DNA of 64,000 nucleotides, taken from positions 62,611-126,610 of the forward strand of contig MU603975.1 of NCBI GenBank assembly GCA_025201845.1, written 5' to 3'. The notes beneath the pieces are model-generated. The model saw only the letters and a program-made list of their open reading frames with translations. It ran no database searches and was not told the DNA's origin. The stretch comes from Martensiomyces pterosporus. Its lineage: Eukaryota > Kickxellomycota > Kickxellomycetes > Kickxellales > Kickxellaceae. This document shows, piece after piece, positions 1 to 11,799 of the stretch (position 1 is its first letter; each line of letters opens with the position of its first letter). The position numbers and the translations under genes were made by a program.

Positions 1-1106
1 TTGATTTGTCCTTCTTGTCCTTCTTGTCCTTCTTGTCCTTCTTGTCCTTCTTGCTCTCCTTCTTGTCCTTCTTGCTCTCCTTCTTTTTCTTGTGCTTGGA
101 AGGCTCGCTGGTCGAGTCGGATTTGCGCTTCTTGCTCGTCTTTGATTCCGACAATGCGCCCGATTCAGCAGCAGGATCGTCCTTTGCACTCACAGAGCTA
201 TATTCGTCCTGCGGCGGCCTGCTGCTCCGCTTCGATTCTACCTTGGAGCCGTAGATGGCTGCCAGTGCCGGGTTTGCCTTAATCTTCTCCGCGAAATAGT
301 CCGAAACGCTTACGCCAGTCTCAATTGTGCTAACGGGCTTTGCCGGCGTCGAAGATCCGGATTGCTGCTCAGACATGGGTTCCGTGCTGGCCGGTGTGCT
401 CTCAAATGTCGATGGCCCGCTGCGGACACCCAGAATCTCCTGGAGACCCTTCTCATCCTTCAGCGCCATCCTTTTCATGTTGCGGAACTTGGCGCGGTGG
501 CTGAGGCGGTTTAACCGGGCACTCGCAGCATTCAGCACCTTCTCTGTCTCCTGGCTACCATCGGCTGTGCTGTCCTTCTTGTGCTTTTTATCCTTTTTAT
601 CCTTCTTGTCCTTCTTGTCCTTCTTGTCCTTCTTGTCTTTCTTCTCCTTCTTGCTGCTCTTGCTAGCATCGCCAGCTGCGGGCTCTGCGGGAGTGTCGGC
701 CTCGGAGTTGAGCCTTGTCAAGAGCTCAGAAAACCCATCAGTGTTGGCCAGCCAGTTCTGGATCGTCTTCTTGTCAGCACCAATGCCAAAGTTGTTGGTC
801 TTGAGCTTGATCTTCACATGCTCTTTGCGTCCGTCCTCGTTAGCCCCCAGTCCCTTGCCCTCGGACCATCCCATCTGCTCGAGGATTTTGAATCCAAAGC
901 GGCTTTTGTCTACACAGCAAAGAACAGCAAAGGAATGCCTTGGTTAGCAGAACAGGTACCAGCAGCGGTGCACTCTGCAGCACACGCACAACAGCGCTCT
1001 TATACCACGAATGGAATCGGTAGAGGCGACACCTACCCTCGCTCCAGTTCAAGTTCCGCGGATCGGCGCCAAACACCATACGGCTCTTTTGCTCGGCAAG
1101 CCCCAT
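1..1106 (-). CDS. PXR1: PXR1/PINX1-like G-patch protein, C-terminus cut by window edge
   Basis: Nucleolar G-patch protein; the family acts in pre-rRNA and snoRNA 3'-end maturation as a partner of the DEAH helicase Prp43, and PinX1 also restrains telomerase. Exon 1 (1106-1037) starts MGLAEQKSRM, the family's typical start. Exon 2 begins at 909 after a 127-bp intron (910-1036). Joining them in phase gives NWSEDKSRFGFKILEQMGW followed by SEGKGLG, a clear G-patch. After it come runs of KKDK/KKEK (about 590-660 and again about 1-90) typical of the PXR1 tail. The reading frame is still open at base 1, so the end lies outside the window. The DNA of both Lys/Asp runs is a 9-bp repeat prone to length change. 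Identification rests on the N-terminus and G-patch. Confidence 0.88.
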
Positions 1107-1378
1107 TGCGATATGATGCTGTGGATACGGAGGATGAAATGGTTCTTTTTTAATAGTATATAACCGCAAGAATGAGAAAAACAAGGAAAAGCAAAAGAAA
1201 ACTAACAGGCAGGTACTGAACGGGTGCCAAGCATGGAGGCTCGTTTTTTTTTCTTTTGCTTCATCAAGGACGACGGTACAGTGCTGAGAAAAGGCCAAGA
1301 GAAAAAAAAAACTTTGCAGGAATTCTCGAGCCGAGCCGAGCCATGTCTTTCAGCGGCAGCCCTGTTCCCCGATTTGCC

Positions 1379-4245
1379 CTAAATGCCCGTGGCTTGTGTC
1401 GTCGCCGGTCCATTCGCCGTTGCTTGGGCCGTCGCTGTCGCTGCAGCATCTGCTGTGACTGGCGGCACCGGGGTACTTGTCTGGTCTGCAGCGGCAGGAG
1501 CAGCAGGTGCAGCAGGTGCAGCAGGTGCAGCAGGTGCGGCAGGAGCAGCAGGTGCGGCAGGAGCAGCAGGTGCGGCAGGAGCATCAGGTGCGGCAGATGC
1601 ATTTGTCGGCCCATTGGCATTGGATACTGCGGCTGGCGGCTCAGGAGCAGTGGCACTGCTGGTAGAAGCCAGTGGCTTGCCATCGTCTTGACCGTCTGGT
1701 ACCTCAGTCGAGCCTTCAGCTTTATCCACATCCATAGCATTTGAACTAGCGTCGTCTGCGCCGGCATGTGCCGCCGCTGGCTGGGCAGTGCTCTGACCAG
1801 TGGCTTCGGGGTCATGTGCTGGCGCCACATCAGATGGCTCCTGCTGCGCTGGCTGCTCGGGCTTCACCTCTGGAGCGCTGGCTGAGGGCTGTGGCTCTGG
1901 CGGCGGCAGCGTGTATTCCAGATCGGATATTGGGCGAATATTGGTGTCGGCGTGCCATGTCGATGGCGGCGGGAACTTGAAAGTGGGGCCCAGGTTGACC
2001 TTGACCTTGCCGCCCATGTACGACGAGATGGCTGGGTAGTATTTTCCGAGATAGAGCTTTTGGAATGCTGGGCCAAGGCATCTGCCGTTCTTAAAGTAGA
2101 CAAGCTCGCTTCCCGCAAGCACCGGCAGTGGAGGCAGCTCGTGGTCGTCGTTGAGCGGCCGCTGAGACTCTGGGCGCGAGTATGTGAATGGCCTGTAGCG
2201 CTCCCCAGGCCGCCACTTGCGATCGGCCAGATCCTGCTTTTCATCTGCATCAAGCTCGGGAAGGTATATCAGAACGCCGAGCGTGTCGCCCGGGCCGTAC
2301 TCTTCGCCATACGGGGACCCAATTGCAGCATGGAAGCGGGTGCTCGGGTTGGCGCGCACCGAGTACGAGAACACGTCAAAGCCGCAGGGCGCCTGGAGCT
2401 CCCCAGATATCTGCGACCACCCGACGCGCAGGTTGTACTCTGGACGCACGGGCTCAAGGATATCAGCCTCAAAGTACCACGCGCCAGACTCCACGCCATG
2501 GGATGCCTTGGCCATACGGTATCCCTTGTCGTTCCACACTGTCAGCCGATCGCTCTCGATGACAAACTGGGCAGCGGCATGAGTCTCCTCGCGCGACATG
2601 TGGGCTGGGCCTTGCGGGTTGTCGATGTCGGGCCACATGCTGATGGACCATGTGCTTTTGGGCTCGCGCTTGCTCCGCGTGCCGCGTTTGGATGACCCTG
2701 CTGCTGCACCGGCAGAGGATGAGGCCTCGCCAGGGAGCGCCGAGCCAGGTCCAGCCGATGCTCCGCCGGGCACCGCACCCGCACGGGGCTTTTTTGTGCG
2801 CGGCGTTGCCTTTGCCGTAGGCTCAGTGCGGCGCTTCCGCCGGCCATTCCCCGACTGTGTGCGCAGCTCGATCAGCGAGCCATCGTCAGCAAAGCTGTAC
2901 ATGATGGTCCGTGTCTTCTGCTGCTGCAGCGAATCGTACGACGACGGGAACCGCAGGTCATCAGTAAGAGCCCACATGCCGTTCTTGTTGTACTTTGCCT
3001 TTCCGGACTCGAACCGGCCGTCCTCAGGCACATTCTCCGTGCTGTTCGTAGACAGCGCCGACGACGCGCTGTTGATCCACGTCTCGCCACGCGACTTTGT
3101 CCAGAAGTACGACCAGTGCTGGTCAATAAACTTGGCCACATCGGCCTTGTAGTGGAAGTATACACGCCCATCCCCGTACTCCTGCGGCCCGTGCTCGCTG
3201 CTGCTGAACTGACCCGCCGGGTCGTCGGATCTGGCACGGTTGCTGGGGTTGTTGGGCCGCTTTGGCGGGTTGTGGGTGAGGTTGAACAGCGTGATATGAA
3301 CGACGTCGACCCACGAAAGGTGGTAGCGCTTGAACCTCTCCCGGCCGCCCGTGCATTTGTGGCATTTGAAGTGGAAAAAGTCGTCGCCCAGAAGAATCTT
3401 CTCCTTGAAGTTCGCCGTGCATGTGATACAGTCGATGTGGCACCGCGACCCACACCCAAGACACGGCACGGTCTTGAGTGACTCGGCCGAGTTGTTTTCG
3501 CAATAGCAGCACTTGCTCACCTGCTTGACCTTTGGCAGGAGCTTTTCCTTGGTGACCACGTCCTCGCCATTCTACAAAGATTCAAAGTTGCAGTGCTTCG
3601 TGGGCTGATTAGCATGGCAGACAGACGTGCTGGCTGGCGGCAGTCGCGGGCCAGGAACGCGTACTGGGGATATTGCTGCACCAGCGGCCCAAAAGACCCA
3701 GTCTACAAATGCTGTTTTCTTACCTCACTGGAGTTGTCGACAGGAACCGCGCTGGGCTCCCGCGAGGTGCTAATGCCAGCCGCCTCGCGTTCAGCTGCCG
3801 AAGCTGGTGGTGGTTTTGCTAAGGAATTGCCGCCATTGTTGCTGCTGGCGCGATTGTCATCGGCATTTGGCTGTTTGTGCGAAGTCATAGAATTCGAGTC
3901 CGCGTTTGGTAGACCGACGGCTGTGGTTGCTGTAGGCTGCGTCGCTGAGGAAGGAGGAGAAGAAGGCAAATTGGTTTCTGCAACCTGTGGCGATTCCACA
4001 CGTGGTGTACCAGCTGCTCCCGCTGCTATCTCGGGCGCCTTTGTTGCTGCTGCTGCACTTGCATGCTCTCTTGCTGCGGGCGAGGCTGGTTTTGTGTCGC
4101 TTATTGCCGCTGCTGCTGCTACGGCTTCCAAAGACGTTGCTGCAGTGCCCTGAGTAGTAGTGGTTGCTGCTGCAGCAGTCTGAGTGGCTTCTGGTGATTT
4201 GGGGTCAATATCCATAAATGTACTTTGTTCGGACGCGGTACTCAT
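1379..4245 (-). CDS. ASH2: ASH2-like COMPASS subunit (atypical PHD, winged helix, SPRY)
   Basis: Subunit of the Set1/COMPASS histone H3K4 methyltransferase. Exon 1 is 4245-3724 (Ala/Thr/Ser-rich, disordered). A 152-bp intron (donor GTAAGA, acceptor TTTGTAG) leads to exon 2, 3571-1379, in phase 0; total about 904 aa. Residues about 190-240 hold a Cys/His cluster (CCYCENN, CLGC, CHIDC, CHKC) like the ASH2L PHD finger. Residues about 250-360 fit the winged-helix region (RYHLSWVDVVHI, FIDQHWSYFW). Residues about 480-700 are the SPRY domain (WSISMWPDIDNPQG, GAWYFEADILE, LRVGWSQ, YGPGDTLGVLI), which binds RBBP5 and the SET subunit in the family. The tail after about 740 is Ala/Pro-rich with a perfect 9-bp-unit APA repeat. 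Transcribed away from the MBF gene; its start faces a 2.5-kb gene-free region. Confidence 0.9.
1495..1600. repeat. 9-bp-unit repeat encoding Ala-Pro-Ala in the ASH2 tail
   Basis: Units of GCAGGTGCA or GCAGGAGCA repeat about ten times in the minus-strand ASH2 reading frame, giving alternating Ala-Ala-Pro. The repeat stays in frame and lies in a disordered tail, so it is probably a neutral, length-variable tract. Confidence 0.85.
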
Positions 4246-4496
4246 CTTGGGGGAGGCGAGCTAGAGAGGAAATGAGGAAAATGGCGGGCTGCGAGTCTGC
4301 GGTTGCTGTGGTCCAGTACATAAAGAGCAATTCCAAACAGAAAGAAGCGAAAAGAGGCCCGATGCAAATGAGGGGGGTCAAATCATTTTTGGACAGGCGA
4401 ATTGAAAGTGACGAAAAATCAAAACACCAGACCAGCAAAAAGCCTGCCTCTGCTATTGCCCACCTCGTATGCGTTACGCGCCGCAGCCAATCAGCG

Positions 4497-4512
4497 GCGG
4501 CCCCTTACGCGT
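4497..4512. promoter_or_regulatory. CCAAT box next to an ACGCGT (MluI cell-cycle box-like) site
   Basis: CCAAT at 4497-4501 and ACGCGT at 4507-4512, about 250 bp upstream of the ASH2 start. CCAAT is the HAP/NF-Y core and ACGCGT is the core bound by MBF-type APSES factors in ascomycetes. Function here is inferred from the motif only; a 6-mer can occur by chance. Confidence 0.3.
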
Positions 4513-6160
4513 TGCTTTTTTTGCAGATCAGCAGCCATTGTTCCTCAAAGCCCTGGATCCGGCCGCCGCCTTTGGAGCCAGCAAGGGCAAGCGGATCAGA
4601 TCCAGGTGCCCAGTGGCCATTTCCCAAAGCCCCTGCCTCCAAAAGGGGTCCGTGTGCTGGAAATGCGCCGCATTGTGCCTCTCAGCGAGCTTGCCGTGTT
4701 ATGCAGGCAGCCTGTCGGGGTGGGATCCGTAGCTGCTGCAGCCTCCAGTAGATGCAGACATGGAGGGCTTGCGTGGGCAGCACCAAGGCTGTGGGAGAGT
4801 GCATTCGCCTGCCATTCACAGCCCACGCAGCAGCCCCGCCACGCACGAACACGCCTACATGCACGGGCACTGGCAAGCGACGCCTGAAGCGCTAGCGCTC
4901 AGCCAGATGGCTCACTCGAGCTACGCTCCCAACTCGCCTCGGCTCCTCGAAATGCATGTTTCTGTGCTGCGTGTTTATTGCGGAATGGCGCGCGTTCCCC
5001 GCCGCCCAATGTGGACAGAGCACCACTCCCAACCAGGCAACCGCACGTCCAAAGGACAGCAGAGAAAAAAAAATTAAAAATAGAGCGCACTGCCTGGTCC
5101 TATCGCCTGCCTGCTCTTTTGCCTTTAAAGCTCAGTTGCTGCTTGCTCCCAGACGCACTCCCTTTCTATTCCGCGCTCTCGAATTCAGCCCTTGGCCTCG
5201 CTGCTTTTTTTTTGCTTACAACCCGCAATTCGCATAGGTACTGCAAGTCCTGGCAACAAGGCTGAGCAAGCAATTGCGCTCGCTATCTACTCTTCCTCCA
5301 CGCACCTTCCCTAGCTCCACACGCCCCGACAAGTGTGCCGCGCGCTGCGTGCCTACCTGCTCCACCGTAATTGCAGTCAATTCCCTGGAGCACCTGCTGT
5401 CCGGGGGAAGCCTGCGCCTGCTCAGCTAACCTCACCTTCCAACACACATTACAGGGCTCTTGCACGCGAAGCGTCTATCGACATATACCCCTTGACAAAC
5501 GTGCGCACGGCGAAACACCCGTCCAGCTTGCACTTGGGCTCCATATACTCGAGCTATTTAAATTCGCGCAGCCAGTCTCTAGCCTTGCAGCAGCGGCAGC
5601 GGCAGCAGCATCCTCTAAGCCGCCGGACGTATTATTTGTCTCGACCACGCACAGACACATTCTGTCAGCAGTAAGTACAACCTCAATTTGCCAGAGCTGC
5701 TCTGCCAATTCACCACTGCCTCTCCCCCCTACACCGAGAAGCATGTCCCATGCCGCCTGGAGCCAGCATTACACACCAAACAGGGGAAACTCGCTGGCAT
5801 TGGCTACGGGGAGGAGGGGATGGACGCTGGAGGCTCGTAGTTTAACTGCTTTTCCATTCTTTCCAACTTGAGCTGAAATGTTGTTGGTCGAGCTGACCGG
5901 GATGATGCGTGATCCAGATCTGCCTTTCTTTCGGCCAGCCAACCGACGCTGGCTGGCTGTTCTGCATGCTGCAGTCGAGAGCTGATTGTGCAAATCTTGC
6001 ATTGAATGCAGCACCCATTCTCTCTTTTTGCTCGCCAGAGATATCTTCGGCTCGCAAGGTTCACGAGTCTTTCCGCTGCGACGCGTGTCCCGATGCGTGC
6101 TACTGAAAAGGATACCCGGCCCATTTAAGGACCTATTCTGGCCTGCCTCTCCCTCCCTCC

Positions 6161-6170
6161 ATTATAAAAC
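6161..6170 (+). promoter_or_regulatory. TATA-like element upstream of the MBF gene
   Basis: ATTATAAAAC follows a pyrimidine-rich run, about 630 bp before the MBF start codon. It would imply a long leader unless an intron is removed. Weak call from sequence alone. Confidence 0.3.
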
Positions 6171-6570
6171 CTGCACCACGCACTGCACGCTTTCCTTTCT
6201 AGCACCACCCCCTCCCTGCCACTGCCACCACTCCTATACCCTGCCTCTGTAGAACACGCCCAGCACATACCTCATACATAGAGCCTAGAGTGATTTTCTC
6301 GCATATATTTGTCTGCGCTCCGGCACCCACTTTGCGCTACAGCCCGCCTCTTCTACTTCTGTCGCCTCATTGCGGGTCACCCTGCAGACTCGCTACACTC
6401 GCGTGCGGATAGCCGAGTTTCGCATAGCAGCACTGCTTTCCTTAGATCGCTGGCAAGCTCCAGCCAGGCCGCGCCCTGCCACCAAGCCTCTAGTGCGCCC
6501 CTCCCCTCAGTTCATCTTTTCTACATACACGGCCAGACACCACAGCTGCCAGCAATCCAATTAGGCTGCC

Positions 6571-6714
6571 GCCATTGATCTACACATACAAACACGCACG
6601 CAGGCGCATTCTCTTTCGCCCCTTATAATTATACCAGCGCCCGCCATTGATCTACACATACAAACACGCACGCAGGCGCATTCTCTTTCGCCCCTTATAA
6701 TTATACCAGCGCCG
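6571..6714. repeat. 72-bp tandem duplication just upstream of the MBF gene
   Basis: Two head-to-tail copies, 6571-6642 and 6643-6714, differ only at the last base. Each carries CCCCTTATAATTATACC, a TATA-like core, so the duplication doubles a possible core promoter about 90 bp before the start codon. It could also be an assembly artefact. Confidence 0.9.
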
Positions 6715-6801
6715 CCGCACGAGCATTCTCTCACTCTCTCACTCGCTACCTTTGGCTCCCGCCCAGCTACTTAGATCCAATCAGGGACATACACGCACGG
6801 G

Positions 6802-9800
6802 ATGGCGGACGAGATCAATGGCAACACCCGAAACCAGGTGTGGTCGGCTTCCTATGCTGGCGTCGAGGTGTTTCAGCAGCTATACAATGGAACGGCCGTT
6901 ATGCGAAGGCGCAAGGATTCGTATGTAAATGTGACGCAGATCCTCAAGTGTGCTCAATACGATAAGCCACACCGGACTCGGTTCTTGGAGCGAGAGATTC
7001 ACACTGGGATCCACGAGAAGGTCCAGGGTGGCTATGGAAAATATCAAGGTAAGTGCCTGGGACATAATAGACGCCGCCTCTATTGCTTCTTCTATTCTTA
7101 GGCCATCGTTCTGGCAATATGTCGCTTTTGTTGTGTATAGGCGCGAGCTGAAAACCTATACACACTATACTCATAAGCACGCTGTTTGTGTTTTCATATT
7201 GCCCAGCGATTCTGCTTTTTCTTTTGAATGGGCCTGGGATGCTGTGCCTCGCCCATTCCCTCGCTACCCTCCTCCGTCGCGCACTCATTCATGCGCGCGT
7301 CCATCCACAGCGGCTGATCCGTTTTGTTTGTGGCGGGTGGACTAGGAGCCATGGCAGGCACACACACAATTATACATACGCAGCCATTCTGGCCGATGAT
7401 AATACTCGAGCACCACTCTCACATTGTTGAATTTGTCGTATAGGCACATGGGTTCCGCTTGAGCGCGCAATATCGCTTGCTCGGCAGCTGAATGTGTACG
7501 ATGCATTGAGACACGTTCTGGAGTACAATCCGGCACCAGGAGAAAAGCCGCCCACCGCTCCCCGGAGCCTGGAATCCATGCACAAGCGCAAGAATGCCCG
7601 CTCCGAGAACTCGGCTTCGGGATCCATGGCCAAGCGGCGTGCGGCTGGTTCGCCTCTTGCCCAGCAGCCAGGCTCGCTCTCCACCATCCTGAGTGTGGCT
7701 GGAAAGGAAAACATCCACACGCCATCCAGGCTACCCGCCGCTAGCTACATGAGCAGCCCAGCATCGTCTTCGCAGCATCGCCAGCCACAGGCTGGTAGTA
7801 CGACTCCTGCCAATGGAGGCATGATGAGCTGGCGCGTCAGCTCGTACACTCCTGCGAATGCGAGGCCTGCGGCAAGCCGGAACAGTAGCATTACCCCCAC
7901 ATACAGACCACAGCAGCCAGCCAGCCAGGCTCGGCCGCCCTATTCAACTCCTGAGGCCACCCCTGGGAACGGCAGAGCCGGCATGTCAGTAGCTGGCATT
8001 GCGCTGAGCGCCGGTGGGCCCACGGCCCAGTACCAAAGCAACTCGATGATGAATATGCCGCCGAACGGTAGTGGCCAGAGCCACATGCAGCAAAATCGTG
8101 GCCAGCCTCAGCTCAGCACCCCAACCAGCGTGTCAAAGGACATGTCGGGCAGCCGCCAGGCATCGCAGATGGCTGACAGTAGCGGCTACTCCCCCTCGGG
8201 TCGGGCCTTGCGCGACATAAGCAATACATACAGCAACGTCGCGCCAAGCCAAATGTACCCAGCTGCACACTCTCAACAGCAGCACCAGCACCAGCACCAG
8301 CACCAGCACCAGCTGAAAAAGCCAGGGAGCATCGCTGCTTCTGGCGCAGGTTTAATGACGCCTCCATCGTCAACCTCCCGGCGCACTGTTTCCGCTGCCG
8401 GCAACTTGCGTCTGCAGACCAATGCCTCCCCAGCACCCAGCCAAGCATCCCCCTCCGAGAACCTCTCCTATTCCCGCCCTCCTGTCCGCAGCCATGCCCA
8501 CAGCCACAGCAGCGGGCGCAGCCAGCCTGCCTACCCGTGGAGCGGGTCGCCGCTGTCGAACGAGATCACCGCGCCAAGGCTTGGACTCACAGCAAATGCA
8601 CCTCCGGTGTCTAGCCCCGCATACTCCGACTTCACTACTGTTTCGAGCAGACAGGTTCGCAGCTACAGCGGCAGCGTCGCGTCTGTCTCGAGTGGAACAT
8701 CAGGCCACTCGAGATCTGCCTCGAGCGTGTCGCAGCCCCAGGACTCCACCTTCCATCACACCGCTCCCCGGCACTACCAACAGCAGCTGCCACCAAATCA
8801 AAGAAGCAGCAACGCCACAGGCACCCCTCCTACGGGCCACTCCACCAGCCTGAGCAAGCTAGCCGAGTTCCTTTCGCACCCACGCACCCACCAGCACGTC
8901 CCACCACAGATGGAGCAGCTTGTGAAATCGGGCGACTCGCTGGACCCCAATGCTCCCATTACGGTCGAGGGGTTCACTGCACTCCACTTGGCTGCCAGAA
9001 ACGCGCACTGGGACATAGTCCAGATGCTCCTGGACCGTGGCGCAGATCCCACGTGCACAAACCGCGAAGGAAAGACAGCGCTGATGCTTGTTGTTCAGCG
9101 CGCCCATGCGTGGACCCACAGGAGCAGTCACATCTTCGAGTGGCTCCTAGACGTCTTTGCGCAGTCGCTGATCCGGCGGGACAAGGAAGGGCGTACGCTT
9201 GTCCACTGGGCATGCATGCGCCCCCTTGACCCGCCCTCAAACTGGCCGGAGGTGTCGCTGTACTACATGCGCCTGCTGGTCCTCAAGTTCAACGAGACCA
9301 GGCACTTGGAGGTTTTCTCCTGGTGCGACTATCTTGGCTTCAGTGCCAGGCACATTGCCATCCAGGCCCAGCAGCTCCCTGCTGTCGTGTCATTGCTGGA
9401 TAGCACATGCCAAAATGCGATTTACCCTGCGACCATCCGTGCTCTCAGGGCAGCTGTGGAGGGTCAAATTTCAGATGGGGCTCAGCCACACCAGCAATCC
9501 TCCGACGACCGGCTTGCCTTGGCTAACAGCAGCAACTATGAAGCAGCGGCTAGCACCGGTGGGTCTCCTGGGCGCAGCAACGCCTCTACATCCGGTGTCC
9601 GCGACGGGTGGAGCTCGCAGGCTGCTGCTGGTTCGCCCCAGACTCTGGATGCTTCCACGTCGGAGCAGCAGCATGTGCCAAGTAAGCCAGGAAGGCCGGT
9701 CAACCGCTATGACGTCGCTGCTAGCCAGGCAGTGGACATCATTCGCTCATCCACCATGGAGCTGCGCAAGCAGCATGAATCGCAGCTTCGGCAGGTAGAT

Positions 9801-10511
9801 GAGGATGCGGAGTATGCAGCGCAGCTGCTGCTGGAGCTTCGCACTGAGCGAGACAACCTGCAGCTGGAGTCTGCCAAGTACCAGGAGCTGTCGCTGGAGT
9901 GCAGCGAGGCAGGCAGCTTGGAGAGCATGCTGAAAAGCAAGGTCAATAGTGCCATCAACATGCAGCAGTCAGCCAGGGCATCGATTATTCTCCAGCACTC
10001 TGCCGCATCACCATTGACCTCAGCCTCGTCGCCCAGTCTGGATGGCAGCAGCACCGCGAACTTGCGATCGGAGTACCTGCGTCTGAAGCGCGAGGCAGAG
10101 GTGTACCAGGAGAACTCGCTCAAGCTTGCGACCGAGTACTCGGGGCTGGCGGCGGTCGTCAAGCCATGGCCGCGCCCGCCCGCACTCTCCCTTGTTGGCA
10201 TGTTTGGCGACGGTGGCAGCGCAGAGGGCCATATCAGCAGCGACGTGCGTCTCCACGGTTCGGGCGCACTTGCGCACCACGGAAGAGGCGGCGTGTCTGG
10301 AAGCAAGCCAAGGGCCATCCGCGAGATCGCAGTTATCGATTCGGAATCTGCCGATGTGAAGGCGATCAGCTCTGCGCTGGAGGTGGATGAGCAAAGGCTC
10401 AGGAAGTTTGAGCGTGTCGTGTCGGCAGCATGTGGCGATCTCTCCCTGGATCGCGTGCGCAACGTTGTAGGACCTGTGCTTTCGGTTCTCAACAACGGCA
10501 ACACCCTTTAG
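6802..10511 (+). CDS. MBP1: APSES (KilA-N)/ankyrin cell-cycle transcription factor, MBF/SBF DNA-binding subunit type
   Basis: Counterpart of yeast Mbp1/Swi4 and S. pombe Res1/Res2, which bind ACGCGT or CACGAAA boxes and drive G1/S genes. Exon 1 is 6802-7048; a 395-bp intron (GTAAGT...TATAG) is removed; exon 2 is 7444-10511; about 1104 aa. The split codon rebuilds [19 protein letters not shown], an APSES hallmark, which proves the junction. The APSES domain spans residues about 8-110. A long Ser/Gln-rich linker includes a His-Gln repeat (about 8278-8310). Ankyrin-like repeats follow at about 590-750 ([34 protein letters not shown]). A C-terminal coiled coil (about 760-820) fits pairing with a Swi6/Cdc10-type partner, which is not in this window. 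Which paralogue it is cannot be told from sequence alone. Confidence 0.9.
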
Positions 10512-11799
10512 ATTCTCCGTTCGATGGCGTCCTCTGTACACTCTTTTCTCCATGCATAGCTTGTTCCTCTAGCCTTACCCTTGTACCTCTCACACGCAAG
10601 ACACGGCATGCCATCCTCCAGCACGGCGTCTCCCTCCCCCTATTCGGGCGGACTTTTCTTGATTTTGAGTTCGCTGCATCGGCTGGGCGCAGGCGTGTGT
10701 CAGGAACGCGCTGCAGTGCCGGGGTGTGCATGGGCGTGCATGGCACACAGGAATAGTATACATATCGCGCCAAACCCCCATGGCTGCCTTTCCCTGCAAT
10801 GCCGAACGCTGTTGCGCAGCAGAACAGCCCCGCCAGCTGCAATTCCAGGGAGGGATGTAGCCACCTGCCGCTATGGTTCGGGCGCTGGCACAGACTGCAC
10901 CTTGTCTCGGTATCCATGGAGGCTAGCACGGACAGCACCCAGGTCGCACAGCGCCAGCGCACAAAAGGGAAGGATCATCTGTCCTTGAGCACAAAGAAGG
11001 CTGAGGTCCTTGGGAACAGGGGAAAAGGTTTTGATGCTCCCCATTCATTACATCGAGTGCCCAACTATCCTTGTTTACTTTAGCACGGTGTGTGTTTACC
11101 GCAACCCACTATTGACCAACCGCACAGGCGCCGGGCCACCTGATTGGTCGCACTACACATACAGGAAAATAACGTGCCCTCTTGTCCAGCAAGACAGGCA
11201 CTCAGCTTTCTTTCCTCCTTTTTTGACCCGCGGCTGGCTTGCCCATTTTTATACTCCCCGCCCTCTCGTCTCCCTTCTTTTCCGGCTTATTGTTTTCGTC
11301 TTTATTAGCAGGTCTTTGGCAAGCACCGCATCCTTTCTGCTCCCTCCTGTTTCTTGCAACATCGCTCCTCCTGGCCTCTACTACACACAACGCAGGCCGG
11401 CACACAACCTACTCCAGCGTGCCCTGCGCCTTTGAGCTATATAACTCCGGCGGAGCGTGGTACCAGAAGTGCGCCGTTCTCCTGCCTCTGCCTCGCCTCG
11501 CTCTTCTGTATTCGCACAGGACATATCTGCCCCCTTGTAGTCTAGCCCAGCAGTCGGCACCATCCCCTGCCAACACTGCTGCTGTCCGCTGCCATCTTGT
11601 GCTTTGTTGCAGCTGACAGAGATATCCAAGCTACCGACATACACCCGCACCTGTTGCTGCTATCGCACCGTGCTTGCGGTCTCGTTAGCGAACACCTGAG
11701 CAGCGGCTAAAACCCCGAGCGTGGCCACACCAACAAGTAGGCCACAGTGCATACATCCCAGGATTTCTGTATCTTTGCATCCTCCACACAGACACACTC
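10512..11799. other. Intergenic region between the MBF gene and the LIM gene
   Basis: No ORF with family features. Contains the MBF 3' flank, an inverted CCAAT box (ATTGG, 11143-11147), long pyrimidine-rich tracts from about 11210, and a TATA-like TATATAA at 11438-11444, about 360 bp before the LIM start codon. Reads as an ordinary promoter and leader. Confidence 0.5.

Larger units (their letters stand above)
4246..6801. other. 2.55-kb gene-free region between divergent ASH2 and the MBF gene
   Basis: No ORF here shows a recognisable domain or a convincing splice chain on either strand. Visible signals: a CCAAT box at 4497-4501 close to an ACGCGT at 4507-4512; another ACGCGT at 6081-6086; TATA-like sequences at about 5548 (TATTTAAA) and 6161-6170 (ATTATAAAAC); and a strong donor GTAAGTAC at 5671. 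Together these could be promoters and a spliced non-coding leader for the MBF gene. The region ends in a 72-bp tandem duplication. Confidence 0.5.
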
